Shown: piece by piece, positions 27,434 through 36,251 of the stretch
How positions within the stretch are numbered: the stretch's first letter is position 1
Layout of the letters: each line of letters opens with the position of its first letter
Assembly: GCA_041538185.1 (NCBI GenBank)
Contig: JBGORM010000002.1
Coordinates: forward strand, 248,001 to 312,000
Origin: Melioribacteraceae bacterium 4301-Me
GTDB lineage: Bacteria > Bacteroidota > Ignavibacteria > Ignavibacteriales > Melioribacteraceae
Length of the DNA: 64,000 nt
Direction: 5' to 3'
Program-made: the position numbers and the translations under genes
The notes under the pieces: generated by a model
Seen by the model: only the letters and a program-made list of their open reading frames with translations
What the model was told of the DNA's origin: nothing
Database searches by the model: none

Positions 27434-29368
27434 TCATGAAAAATAATTAATTACAGTATTAAGTAACTTTTTTTTCCCCTTTTCACTAATTACTTCAGTG
27501 GCTGGTATGGAAAACTTAGATTCGAGATGCTCTATTTTCCTACATATTTCTGATTCTGTCAGTTTTCTATAGGAAAAACCCTTATATCCAGAGAACTTAG
27601 TTTCATTAGTATGATCACTAAAAACAAGTAATATTGTCTTTGCCTTTCCCAAGATTTCCAAAGCGCTGATACAATCTGAAATAAAGGGATCACTGTCATA
27701 ATAATTTACACATAAAATATATGCATCTGGATTAGTACTAAATAACATTGCAATTGAAGTTAAAGTATAAGTAGGGGAATAAGTCTCTATTTCGTATGGG
27801 ATTATACCAGATTGACCCGCTAAAATAATAATATCATATTTTTGAGCATCCAAAAGAAATAATACACCTCGAAGTACTGCTGAATATGAATCGATAGGTA
27901 AATTTACACTATTTCCATAACCCATTGGGAAGGTAAAATTTACTCCGAACAATTCAGATTGATGTTCTGTAGAAATTGTAGCTACTTTATATCCGGCTTT
28001 TGTCATCTCTTCATATAAGGTTAACTGTGTAGTAAATTTCCCTTGATTAGAGCTAGTACCAAATATCCCTATCTTAGGCGTACTATGAGGTTTATTAAAT
28101 ATACCTTTTAATAAACCAATGTTTTTTAGCAAATCTGGATCAATAGACGGATACCAGAGAACTAAGTTCTTTTTCACTGATAATTCATATAATTCCTTGT
28201 AAGGTTCCTTATGTATCTGAGAAAGACTATAAATATTTTTTCCCATATTTAATGACTTGAGCGCTACTTCTTTCAATACATCTTTTTTTCTTATACGACT
28301 CACTTCATCCAAATATCCAAATATGCAAGTGTCAAATTGATTAGAATATAAGTCCATTTTATTAATAGATTCTATAATAATCCCAGTAGGTTCGATGCCG
28401 ATAGCATCACCTGAATCTCTCCCAATAAGCAACTTTGCAGGTTCATCAAAAACCCCAACAATATCAAATGGAAGAAGTCTTCTAAATCTTATTAATGAAT
28501 GCATTTCTTTATTAAACGGATATATTATTGCTTTTTTTATCCAACTAAAATTTTGTTGTTTTATTATATCACCCAATTCTACACTAATTTCATCACTTGA
28601 ATTATTTTTATAAGTTTCAACTAGCTCGGGAGCGTCTATTTCAGAGTTTGAAGCTAAAATTTCCTTTATTTGTTTTATTCCTATACTTGGAAATGCCTGC
28701 ATAATGAGAGCAATAATACCTGAAATATGTGGTGCTGCAAAACTACTTCCGGAAACAAACATACTCTTATTATTCAACCACGCAACCCTTTGATGATCTC
28801 CTCGTGCAATTATTATGTTCGAACTATCATTATTAAAAAAATAACCATATTTCTTATGAATTTTTCCAGCTTTTACACTTAAAACATTATCAAAACACGA
28901 TGGATACGAGATTAAACCCTCTGGATTTTCAGCAGTAACTATTACAATATTTCTTTCATATGCTTTGTTACATAATTGTTGAAGCTCACTATAATCACGT
29001 TGTTGAGTCATACCCAAACTTAAATTGATGATATTCACCTTTTCTTCTATTGCAAAATCTATTGCTTTTAGTAAAAGCTCGTAAGATGAATTAAGTTCTT
29101 TATCAAATATTTTAATAATTAGCAGTTCTACTTCAGGGGCATTTTTTATTATTATTCCAGCGCAGGCTGTTCCATGTCCAATAAAATCCTTACAAATATC
29201 ATCATCGTTCATACTGTATGCTGAACTAATTGTATAGTCTTTCATTTTATAAATATTTCTATTTAGCACGGGATTACTTTTATCAATGCCTGAATCAATA
29301 ACCGCTATTTTAATATTAACGCCTGTAAGTTTTTCAAAATTAAGTTTAAGTTGATTAGAGGTAGTCAT
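27434..29368 (-). CDS. Subtilase (S8) fused to a DUF1611-like P-loop domain
   Basis: About 644 residues from the ATG at 29368 (an earlier ATG at 29389 lies inside the upstream gene; GGTGGA precedes the later one). Residues 1-240 are a subtilisin domain with the full triad: VIDSGID (D25), GHGTACAG (H65), oxyanion N148 and SGSSFAAPH (S209). From about 285 on there is a second module with a Rossmann-like part (DIVGVFDEPAKLLIG) and a nucleotide loop GTSSNQGKFT near 436, then AGQSGIIPYE, all reminiscent of DUF1611/DgcN proteins. No signal peptide, so it acts in the cytosol, probably removing the leader of the cysteine-rich precursor, since this operon's exporter lacks a C39 domain. Confidence 0.8.
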   Translation of the reverse strand: MTTSNQLKLNFEKLTGVNIKIAVIDSGIDKSNPVLNRNIYKMKDYTISSAYSMNDDDICKDFIGHGTACAGIIIKNAPEVELLIIKIFDKELNSSYELLLKAIDFAIEEKVNIINLSLGMTQQRDYSELQQLCNKAYERNIVIVTAENPEGLISYPSCFDNVLSVKAGKIHKKYGYFFNNDSSNIIIARGDHQRVAWLNNKSMFVSGSSFAAPHISGIIALIMQAFPSIGIKQIKEILASNSEIDAPELVETYKNNSSDEISVELGDIIKQQNFSWIKKAIIYPFNKEMHSLIRFRRLLPFDIVGVFDEPAKLLIGRDSGDAIGIEPTGIIIESINKMDLYSNQFDTCIFGYLDEVSRIRKKDVLKEVALKSLNMGKNIYSLSQIHKEPYKELYELSVKKNLVLWYPSIDPDLLKNIGLLKGIFNKPHSTPKIGIFGTSSNQGKFTTQLTLYEEMTKAGYKVATISTEHQSELFGVNFTFPMGYGNSVNLPIDSYSAVLRGVLFLLDAQKYDIIILAGQSGIIPYEIETYSPTYTLTSIAMLFSTNPDAYILCVNYYDSDPFISDCISALEILGKAKTILLVFSDHTNETKFSGYKGFSYRKLTESEICRKIEHLESKFSIPATEVISEKGKKKLLNTVINYFS

Positions 29369-30923
29369 ACTTATTCTTCCACCAATCATTCCATTCTTTT
29401 GTCGTTGAATAATTTAAGCCAGTTGCTCGCTGCAAATATTTAATAATATTTTCGTTCTCTTCTTTTGTATTTAACCACATTGAAGATACTGCATAATATA
29501 TCTTTAATTCATTAATTCTATTTTTTATTTGATCAATTTCGAATTGACTTAAAAAATCCGGATGTTTAAAGGTGTTAAAATTAGAATAGAACGTTTCTTC
29601 CGGTATTTCTCTTGGTAAATTATAAATTATTCTCTTGAGCATATCTAAATAAAGCAATTTATCGCCGAACTTATCTATCATCATAATCCATTTATCCATC
29701 GCCTCAATGTTCTTAACTACATCAAATTTATCTACAAGTTCCTTGCTTATTCTTCTTGTAGTTTTATAAATAAATTTTATATCATTCCTGGTGAATTGCA
29801 AAGGGTAGGTAGCCAATGAGTCAATTTTTTCTTTAGCAGAATCTTCAAAATATAAATATGATCTTTTTACATGGTTAAAAAACATTCTTGAAAAATTAAC
29901 GAAAAGTAGATAGTCCTCTTCTTTAGTTCCTTCAATATATATATCAGTAAGACGAATTAGTGAATTTAAAATCGATTTAGTATTCATAATGTAAAGTGGA
30001 AAAGGAAAATCCGGCAGTACGTTACATTTGATATAATAATCTTCGTACTCATCATTTTTTTCAAATTTCTGGATAACATCGGTACCTTCCCCATGTACTT
30101 TTGCAGTATAATATATATCCACCTGATCTCTTCCGAAATATTCATCAAGGTAATGTGCTAAACAATACTCGTATATTGGTTCCTGAATAGTTGAATATGG
30201 CAATTGTGACTTATCAATATACTTTCTTATTAAATGACCCGTACCATAAAAAACAATGGCTTTATAATCTTTATTATTATCAAGATTTCGAATTATGTTT
30301 TTACTAACAAGTTTATCCCTTTCTTTCGCAAACCATAGAAATAATTCTTTTCGATATTTTTCAGCTCCCATTTTATACATAGTCGAGAAATTAATGAATG
30401 AAGGAAGGGTTTCAACCCCTTTAATAATCAAAGAAATATTTTGAGCCGTGTTTTTATTTAAGTTATCAATTCTTTTTTTTATGTCTCTTAATTCAAATAA
30501 GAATTCAAAATTATCTGCGGAAAATCTGTCCCAGCCGCCGAATTTTGTCACTTCATCTATTTGTTCAGTTAAATAATTATCAAAGTTACCATTATCTATT
30601 ACTTGATTAGCCAGCAAAAGTGAAAGCGAATCTTTCTCTAAAAAAAGAAATAATTTGTTAGTAATAGCTTGAGTATTAGGATTTTTCTCTAAGCTATCAA
30701 TCCATGAATTTAAAATATCGCTTACGATGCTTTTGAAATAACCATGTCCATGAATTGCATCACCAAGCATTACAATTCTTTTAGACTTTAGAGACTCAAA
30801 AATAAAATTATTTAATGAATCGATGTCAATGGTCTTAATAATTCGCGGTTGCTCTATTTGAGCATTACATGAGTTTATACTCAAATAAAGTAGTAGTAAT
30901 AATAATTTCAATAGGGGTTTCAT
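29355..30923 (-). CDS. EreA/ChaN-like lipoprotein of the peptide operon
   Basis: A 522-residue exported protein. The N-terminal hydrophobic segment ends INSCNAQ, a possible lipobox. The next 240 residues carry a pattern seen in the erythromycin-esterase/ChaN/TraB superfamily: IVMLGDAIHGHGYFK, LFLFLEKDS, and VFYGTGHLIRKY. The second half (about 290-522) is helical and unassigned. It starts with a four-base overlap with the radical-SAM gene and overlaps the subtilase fusion. In this family the His and Glu residues form a hydrolytic or metal site; here it might cleave, cyclise or bind the mature peptide outside the cytosol. Confidence 0.6.
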   Translation of the reverse strand: MKPLLKLLLLLLYLSINSCNAQIEQPRIIKTIDIDSLNNFIFESLKSKRIVMLGDAIHGHGYFKSIVSDILNSWIDSLEKNPNTQAITNKLFLFLEKDSLSLLLANQVIDNGNFDNYLTEQIDEVTKFGGWDRFSADNFEFLFELRDIKKRIDNLNKNTAQNISLIIKGVETLPSFINFSTMYKMGAEKYRKELFLWFAKERDKLVSKNIIRNLDNNKDYKAIVFYGTGHLIRKYIDKSQLPYSTIQEPIYEYCLAHYLDEYFGRDQVDIYYTAKVHGEGTDVIQKFEKNDEYEDYYIKCNVLPDFPFPLYIMNTKSILNSLIRLTDIYIEGTKEEDYLLFVNFSRMFFNHVKRSYLYFEDSAKEKIDSLATYPLQFTRNDIKFIYKTTRRISKELVDKFDVVKNIEAMDKWIMMIDKFGDKLLYLDMLKRIIYNLPREIPEETFYSNFNTFKHPDFLSQFEIDQIKNRINELKIYYAVSSMWLNTKEENENIIKYLQRATGLNYSTTKEWNDWWKNKYDYL

Positions 30924-32356
30924 AATCTTTTTCCCTTACTTAAAATATTGAAAATTTCAGGTCTTTCATCCATCAGTTTACTAAGCATATATGCAGATGC
31001 TTCAAATAATTTCTTTGCAAGATTACAATATCTTGAAGGTTCTTTACTGTTCAATCCATCTAATGTTAAATAGCGAGCTATGCAAGAAACTGAACAAGAA
31101 TTTCTGACCCAACAATCAGAGCATTTATCAATAACCTTTGCCCATAAGTTTCCAAACTCTTCGAGTTTATCATAATCGATTTCAGTATAAATAGTACCAA
31201 TTTTATATTGTTCGAAACCAACAAATCCTTGACAGATATATACACTACCATCTGGAGTAATACTTATAGTTCTACCAGCTCCACAGACACAATGGTAGGG
31301 CGCAATACTTTTAGAAAGTATACTTTTAATTTGTCCTTCAGTAAGACTAATCCAACAAGAATAACCTTTATTGATGAGATTGTTCGCTATTTCTTGATTT
31401 ATCTCATCCAGTTCTTTCATGAAACTTTCAAAATCGTCTTTACTCATTACGTAATCGGAAGAATCGAGGAAGGCGCTTTCACCCGTAATATTAGCAATTA
31501 CTCTTTTAGCTCCTAAATTCCACAAATGTCTAACAGCATTTTTATATTGTTTACCTTTACTAATTGAAGCTTGTATCATTGGTGATTCTTGGTTAAACTT
31601 CAGAAATATTTGTAACCCCTTTTTAGTATCGTCATAACTTCCTTTTCCATTGGGATAAATTCTTGAAGCATTGTGCATTTCATTTGTTCCATCAATACTA
31701 AATCTAACAGAGATATTTTTATTTTCAGCAAACCATTTTGCTTTATACTCATCCATTAGAATTCCATTTGTATTTAAAATAAAGTCTACTGGTATTGGTG
31801 ACTTTTTCATACTATATTCAACTGATTGCTTTAATACTTCAAAATTCATAAGAGGTTCTCCGCCCATAAATATTATGGTAACTTTTTCTAAATTATCTTG
31901 TAAGTTATCAAAAAAATATTCTAATGCTTTTCGGGATACTTCTACAGTCATAAATTTATTTTGGGGATTTTTTCCAAATCTACCATATTCTGCTGAACAA
32001 TACCTGCATCTTAAGTTACAATCTTGACATATTACTAAATACAAACCATTAAAACCATGTTTACCCAATATTTCTTCCTTCTTAAAAAAATTTGGAGTGG
32101 GAGGTGGAACTCTTGGAGGAATATTATTTCGGGATATAATCTTATTCTTTTTGAGTTCTTTAAATGTCTCATTAATCTCTTTCACGCTGAATTTCCCATA
32201 ATTATTCTTTTTGAGATTATAATAATCAGCAGGCATCTGACATAGCATTAAATAGGTTAATTCTGAAATCTCTGCTAATAGTCTTGTATTAATACCATAC
32301 AGAAAATATTTCTCTTTATATTGAAAAAAATGGTAATTATTATTTAAATAAAACAT
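30920..32356 (-). CDS. Radical SAM/SPASM peptide maturase
   Basis: A 478-residue radical S-adenosylmethionine enzyme. The N-terminal ~100 residues resemble a precursor-binding region. The 4Fe-4S motif CX3CX2C is CNLRCRYC (C113, C117, C120), with MGGEPL and FSIDG downstream. The C-terminal SPASM domain has CGAG...CQGF and CSDCWVRNSCSVSC, holding auxiliary clusters. Such enzymes make thioether or other crosslinks in peptides. The cysteine-rich 127-residue precursor is encoded immediately upstream, so it is the obvious substrate. Overall context recalls the clostridial cysteine-rich peptide maturases (CcpM type) from memory, not from a search. Confidence 0.88.
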   Translation of the reverse strand: MFYLNNNYHFFQYKEKYFLYGINTRLLAEISELTYLMLCQMPADYYNLKKNNYGKFSVKEINETFKELKKNKIISRNNIPPRVPPPTPNFFKKEEILGKHGFNGLYLVICQDCNLRCRYCSAEYGRFGKNPQNKFMTVEVSRKALEYFFDNLQDNLEKVTIIFMGGEPLMNFEVLKQSVEYSMKKSPIPVDFILNTNGILMDEYKAKWFAENKNISVRFSIDGTNEMHNASRIYPNGKGSYDDTKKGLQIFLKFNQESPMIQASISKGKQYKNAVRHLWNLGAKRVIANITGESAFLDSSDYVMSKDDFESFMKELDEINQEIANNLINKGYSCWISLTEGQIKSILSKSIAPYHCVCGAGRTISITPDGSVYICQGFVGFEQYKIGTIYTEIDYDKLEEFGNLWAKVIDKCSDCWVRNSCSVSCIARYLTLDGLNSKEPSRYCNLAKKLFEASAYMLSKLMDERPEIFNILSKGKRL

Positions 32357-32473
32357 TTATCTTTTATTCCTAACTATTTTCAGAAGAATCATAATGATTT
32401 TTTGGAAGATAAATGCTGTTTTGCTAAGCTCAACAGCATTTATCTTAAATACATAATTTCTACACTTATAAAA

Positions 32474-32857
32474 TTATGTCCATGATTGTAATTCAGTACA
32501 TTGATAACCTTCTGGCATTACCATTGCACCATCTGCACACATTACCGAATTACATCCACCTTCAACACCTACGGTGCCTGAGCACCAACGAGTAATTACA
32601 CCTTCACTTCTACTGCAAGAATAATATGGACCACAATCCGGTACAACTGTAACACCATCATTACAACCACCATTTATGGCAGTAGTAGAATTACTCCCAC
32701 AAAGGTTAGTCTTAGTAGCATCTGGAACTGCAGACCAATAACCGCCTGGGGCACCAGCTGTATTAAAGCACGATAAGAAACATGAGCTTTCATACAAGTA
32801 GACCTTATCGTTTGCTTCATAATTTAGTGGTTTGATAGGTTTTTTTAGAGGTTTCAT
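32474..32857 (-). CDS. Cysteine-rich precursor peptide of the radical-SAM module
   Basis: A 127-residue protein with ten cysteines, rich in Gly, Ser, Thr and Asn, with no signal peptide and no recognised family. The lysine/proline-rich start MKPLKKPIKPLNYEAND and next ~25 residues look like a leader; SSCFLSC begins the core. GG pairs precede cysteines twice (INGGC, VEGGC), suggesting an internal repeat of about 40-45 residues. A clear AAGGAGG precedes the ATG. It lies between HlyD and the radical-SAM gene, and is the likely maturase substrate. Confidence 0.82.
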   Translation of the reverse strand: MKPLKKPIKPLNYEANDKVYLYESSCFLSCFNTAGAPGGYWSAVPDATKTNLCGSNSTTAINGGCNDGVTVVPDCGPYYSCSRSEGVITRWCSGTVGVEGGCNSVMCADGAMVMPEGYQCTELQSWT

Positions 32858-32942
32858 AAATCCTCCTTGATTAAGTTTAATAATTGATTGGTTTATTTCT
32901 CAGCAAATAGAGGAAAACAATCATCACTGTATTAATTAATTT

Positions 32943-34049
32943 TTATATGCTGGATTTATCCAGAAACTTTTCAATTGCATACTCGATAAGTTTTTTAGTC
33001 TCCTTGATTATCTTACAATTAGCAACCATACCTTTTTTTAAGTTGAAAGATGCATTTCCCTTTTTAATTTCATTTATATCTATTAAATCAACATATACCG
33101 TATATTTAGTTTCTTGGCTCTCAGGAGAAGATATTACTTTCTCTACACAACCACTGAAAATCTTATATTTCATATAAGGAAAGGCATTAAAGTATACTTT
33201 TACTTTTTGACCCTCCTTCACATAAGGGATATCTTTATCAGAAATTATTAGCTTTAATCTCCAACCCTTCCTAATATCTACCACTTCAAATAATATTTGT
33301 CCTTCTGAAAAAAAGCTGCCCAATATTTTTCTACGATCAGATAAAAAAACCACACCTGCAGAGGGAGCTAACACTACGCTTCTTTTTATATTTTCTTCCA
33401 ATAACTTCTTGTTTGCTAATAATTTTTCTATTTCCTTTTCAAGGACACTAAGATCATATTTACTGAGCTCTATTCTAGACTTTTGCTCTTCAATTTGTTT
33501 TAAAAATAATTCTGCTTTTTTTACCGATAAGAACTTAAATTGGGTCTCAAAAGGAATAATGCCATTTGAAATCAATCCATCAATTTTTTTAAGTAACGTA
33601 TCTTCGTGAACCTCAAGCTTTTTACTTGTGAGTTCTATCTTTCCCAATTCTTGTTTTGTTTGTAGCTCTCTGTAAGATAATAATAAATCATATTTTACTT
33701 TTTCTGCAAGCTCTTTTTTTATAAATAAATCTTTTTCTACTTTTTTTAGTTCTATTAAATTTACAGTATTATTAAAAATTACCAATGTATCATTCTCCTT
33801 TACATAAGAACCATCTTCAACAAAGATATTACTAACAATTCCATTAACCTGGGATTTAATTATAAATTCAGATTTTGGCAAAACAATACCGGAACTTTCT
33901 ATAGTGTCGTCAACAACTATTATAAATGAAAAAATTATTAGCACTATTACCAATGTTCCAACAATTAGAATGAAAATTCTAATAAAATTACGAACAAACA
34001 CGAAATGTAATTTAGAAATAATTATGCTTTCGTCTTTTTCATAAGACAT
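32943..34049 (-). CDS. HlyD-type membrane fusion protein
   Basis: A 368-residue periplasmic adaptor: one N-terminal membrane helix (IFILIVGTLVIVLIIFSFIIVV), a lipoyl/barrel-sandwich half (IIKSQVNGIVSNIFVEDGSYVKENDTLV), a long coiled-coil region (about 100-220), the returning barrel half (VLAPSAGVVFLSD) and a beta-barrel domain. It bridges an inner-membrane ABC exporter to an outer-membrane channel. It overlaps the ABC exporter gene by 11 bases. No TolC-type gene is visible in the window, so the outer-membrane partner is encoded elsewhere. Confidence 0.9.
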   Translation of the reverse strand: MSYEKDESIIISKLHFVFVRNFIRIFILIVGTLVIVLIIFSFIIVVDDTIESSGIVLPKSEFIIKSQVNGIVSNIFVEDGSYVKENDTLVIFNNTVNLIELKKVEKDLFIKKELAEKVKYDLLLSYRELQTKQELGKIELTSKKLEVHEDTLLKKIDGLISNGIIPFETQFKFLSVKKAELFLKQIEEQKSRIELSKYDLSVLEKEIEKLLANKKLLEENIKRSVVLAPSAGVVFLSDRRKILGSFFSEGQILFEVVDIRKGWRLKLIISDKDIPYVKEGQKVKVYFNAFPYMKYKIFSGCVEKVISSPESQETKYTVYVDLIDINEIKKGNASFNLKKGMVANCKIIKETKKLIEYAIEKFLDKSSI

Positions 34050-35742
34050 GTTCAGTTCTGTTACTTATTTTTATGTATGAATCATTATTTGATATTTCTA
34101 CAATGTTTCCTTTTTCTATAAAAAGTAGGCGATCCGCTTTATGTAATAAAGAATTTCGATGTGTAACAAAAACGAAAGTTTTGTCCCTTACAATTTTATC
34201 AAGAGCATCAAATATGAAGTCCTCGGATTGTTCATCAATTGCATTAGTTGCCTCATCCATAATTATTATGGGAGCATTCTTCATAATAATTCTTGCTAAA
34301 ACAATTCTTTGCTTCTGTCCTTGTGATAATAGTGCCCCTCTTTCTCCTATTAAAGTATTATAACCACTTGGTAATTTTTTTACAAATTCATCAACATAAG
34401 CAATTTTTACCGCTCTCTGAAACATTATTTCGTCATTGTATTCATCAAAACATGTTATGTTTTCTTTTATAGTTCCATAAAAAATAAAAGGGTCTTGAAG
34501 AAAGAAACTTATGTTTTTTCTAAGCGATTTTAATTCAATATCTTTAATATCATTCTGATCAATAAAAACGGTTCCTTCTATCGGATCATAAAATCTTCCC
34601 ATTATATAAAGTAGTGTACTTTTTCCTGCACCACTAGGCCCGGTAATTCCTATTTTAGTACCTGGTACAATAGACAGATTAACTTTATTAAGAATCACTT
34701 GGTCGTTATTGGGATATTTAAATACCACATCACTAAGTATAATTTCACCTTTAACTTTGTTTAATATAATTGGCTTCTCTCGTTCTTTAATAAAAGATTG
34801 ATTTTCATAAACCTCAAAAAATCTATTTATATGAATAAGAGTGACTTGTATTCCCTGAGACATAACAATAATGTCTTTAAGGGGAGTGTAGAAAAAGCCT
34901 ACATAACTTGAAAATGCCATAAAGGTGCCTATACTCATTGTTCCATTTATAACATTTGTCCACCCTACATAAGAGTAAACTAATGTAGAAATTGCTCTGA
35001 TAATTCCTAAAACAAAACTTGAGGATTGCTGAACTATATTCAATTTTAATCTAAGTTTTATAGACTCCCGAATAAGATTTTTGAGTTTTTGAAAAATTTT
35101 ATCCTCGATACCTAATGATTGAACTGACTTTATTCCATAAATAGATTCATAGTTTTTTGCATTAATATCAGCATCTTTTTCAGCTAATTTTTTCGATAGC
35201 GCTTTTACTTTCTTATTCACAAAATAAAATCCGAATACATCGAAGGGTAAAGCTATTATACTGAGTAGTGTCAATTGCCAATTAATTAATAGAAGAATAA
35301 GAGGGAAAATTAACAATTGACAAATATTTATAAATAAACCATTTATTAGTCCAATAATACCAGTGAGAGAAGCTTGAGTGTCAGCTTGTCTCGATAAGAT
35401 TTCTCCGGTTTCGTGATTGCTAAAAAAATCAAAAGAAAGAGATTGAAGATGACGATAAAACTTTAATCTAAAATCAACACCCATTTCAATCCCTATTCCT
35501 ATACTAAAATATTCTTTAGCTATTTTGATCAATGAATTAAATACAGTAAATATTAAAGATAGCACTAGCACAATCTCCAACAACGAAATGTTTTGAGTAG
35601 GGATAACATCATCGAAGATAACTTTACTAAACAAAGGAAGCGGTAAAGATAGGAATGTTATAAAAAGACTAGAAATTAAATTTTCAGTAATATACTTTTT
35701 ATAAGGTCTAAGAAGTTTAAAAAATTTAATAAATTGTTGCAT
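34039..35742 (-). CDS. ABC exporter (membrane plus ATPase) of the radical-SAM module
   Basis: A 567-residue type IV ABC exporter: six helices, then an ATPase with GPSGAGKSTL, signature LSQGQKQR, Walker B IIIMDEATNAID and switch His in THR. Unlike the exporter at 23084-25277 it has no C39 peptidase domain; the first residues go directly into helix 1. It overlaps HlyD, forming a type I secretion pair for the cysteine-rich peptide. Leader removal must be done by another enzyme, plausibly the subtilase fusion in the same operon. Confidence 0.9.
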   Translation of the reverse strand: MQQFIKFFKLLRPYKKYITENLISSLFITFLSLPLPLFSKVIFDDVIPTQNISLLEIVLVLSLIFTVFNSLIKIAKEYFSIGIGIEMGVDFRLKFYRHLQSLSFDFFSNHETGEILSRQADTQASLTGIIGLINGLFINICQLLIFPLILLLINWQLTLLSIIALPFDVFGFYFVNKKVKALSKKLAEKDADINAKNYESIYGIKSVQSLGIEDKIFQKLKNLIRESIKLRLKLNIVQQSSSFVLGIIRAISTLVYSYVGWTNVINGTMSIGTFMAFSSYVGFFYTPLKDIIVMSQGIQVTLIHINRFFEVYENQSFIKEREKPIILNKVKGEIILSDVVFKYPNNDQVILNKVNLSIVPGTKIGITGPSGAGKSTLLYIMGRFYDPIEGTVFIDQNDIKDIELKSLRKNISFFLQDPFIFYGTIKENITCFDEYNDEIMFQRAVKIAYVDEFVKKLPSGYNTLIGERGALLSQGQKQRIVLARIIMKNAPIIIMDEATNAIDEQSEDFIFDALDKIVRDKTFVFVTHRNSLLHKADRLLFIEKGNIVEISNNDSYIKISNRTEHVL

Positions 35743-35799
35743 AATATAACTTAAAAATTATAGTTACCTCAAACTATAATTATCACATCTTTTAGTGTA

Positions 35800-35831
35800 A
35801 AAATATGGGGGGGGGGGGGTAAAAAAGTCAA
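35800..35831 (-). promoter_or_regulatory. Poly-C phase-variable promoter of the radical-SAM module
   Basis: Minus-strand TTGACT (35831-35826), a 20-base spacer with 13 consecutive Cs (35819-35807), then TATTTT (35805-35800). The layout and run length match the promoter at 25320-25349. The ABC exporter ATG lies about 58 bases downstream. Twenty bases is long for a sigma70 spacer, so this promoter may be weak or off in the sequenced state. Boxes are assigned by eye. Confidence 0.5.
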
Positions 35832-35871
35832 GAAAAATTTTTTAATAAGTCTAGATTTTTTTTATTTATTT

Positions 35872-36183
35872 CACATCTGTCCAATATATTTTTTATTTCG
35901 TCCCTAAATGGACTTAATCTATTTTCTTTGTTCTTTATCCTAAAAATATTTTGTCCTGAGGGGACAATAAAGCTTTGATTATGCATAAACCAATGTAATC
36001 CCTTTAGGAATTATATAGTTATAGAACAAATAAATATCATACTGAAGTTAAAAGTCCCGTAGGGACGAGATAGGGATTGATTTACAAGACAAGTAGAATA
36101 GTCCAAAATCATGAAGTTTTCTAAATTTATTTGGTAATTCATCCCTTCGGGATTTGATTTCAAAATTATTTTGGACAGCACTG
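35872..36183 (-). mobile_element. ~312-bp non-autonomous element, copy B
   Basis: Inverted copy of the element at 1997-2307. CTGTCCAA at 35877 and TTGGACAG ending 36178 are the terminal repeats; ATTTATTT is duplicated exactly at 35864-35871 and 36184-36191. It inserted between the DUF1232 gene and the poly-C promoter. Internal GGG/CCC mini-hairpins are kept. Confidence 0.88.
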
Positions 36184-36251
36184 ATTTATTTCATCAAGAC
36201 TAATTTACGAAAAGGTTTATCACAAAATATATATTGTAAAGAGTTATTCAA

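Noticed and set aside
32600..32730. INGG inside the Cys-rich precursor as the leader cleavage site
   Set aside because: It lies mid-protein after cysteines already begin, and the operon's exporter has no C39 domain; more likely part of a core repeat.
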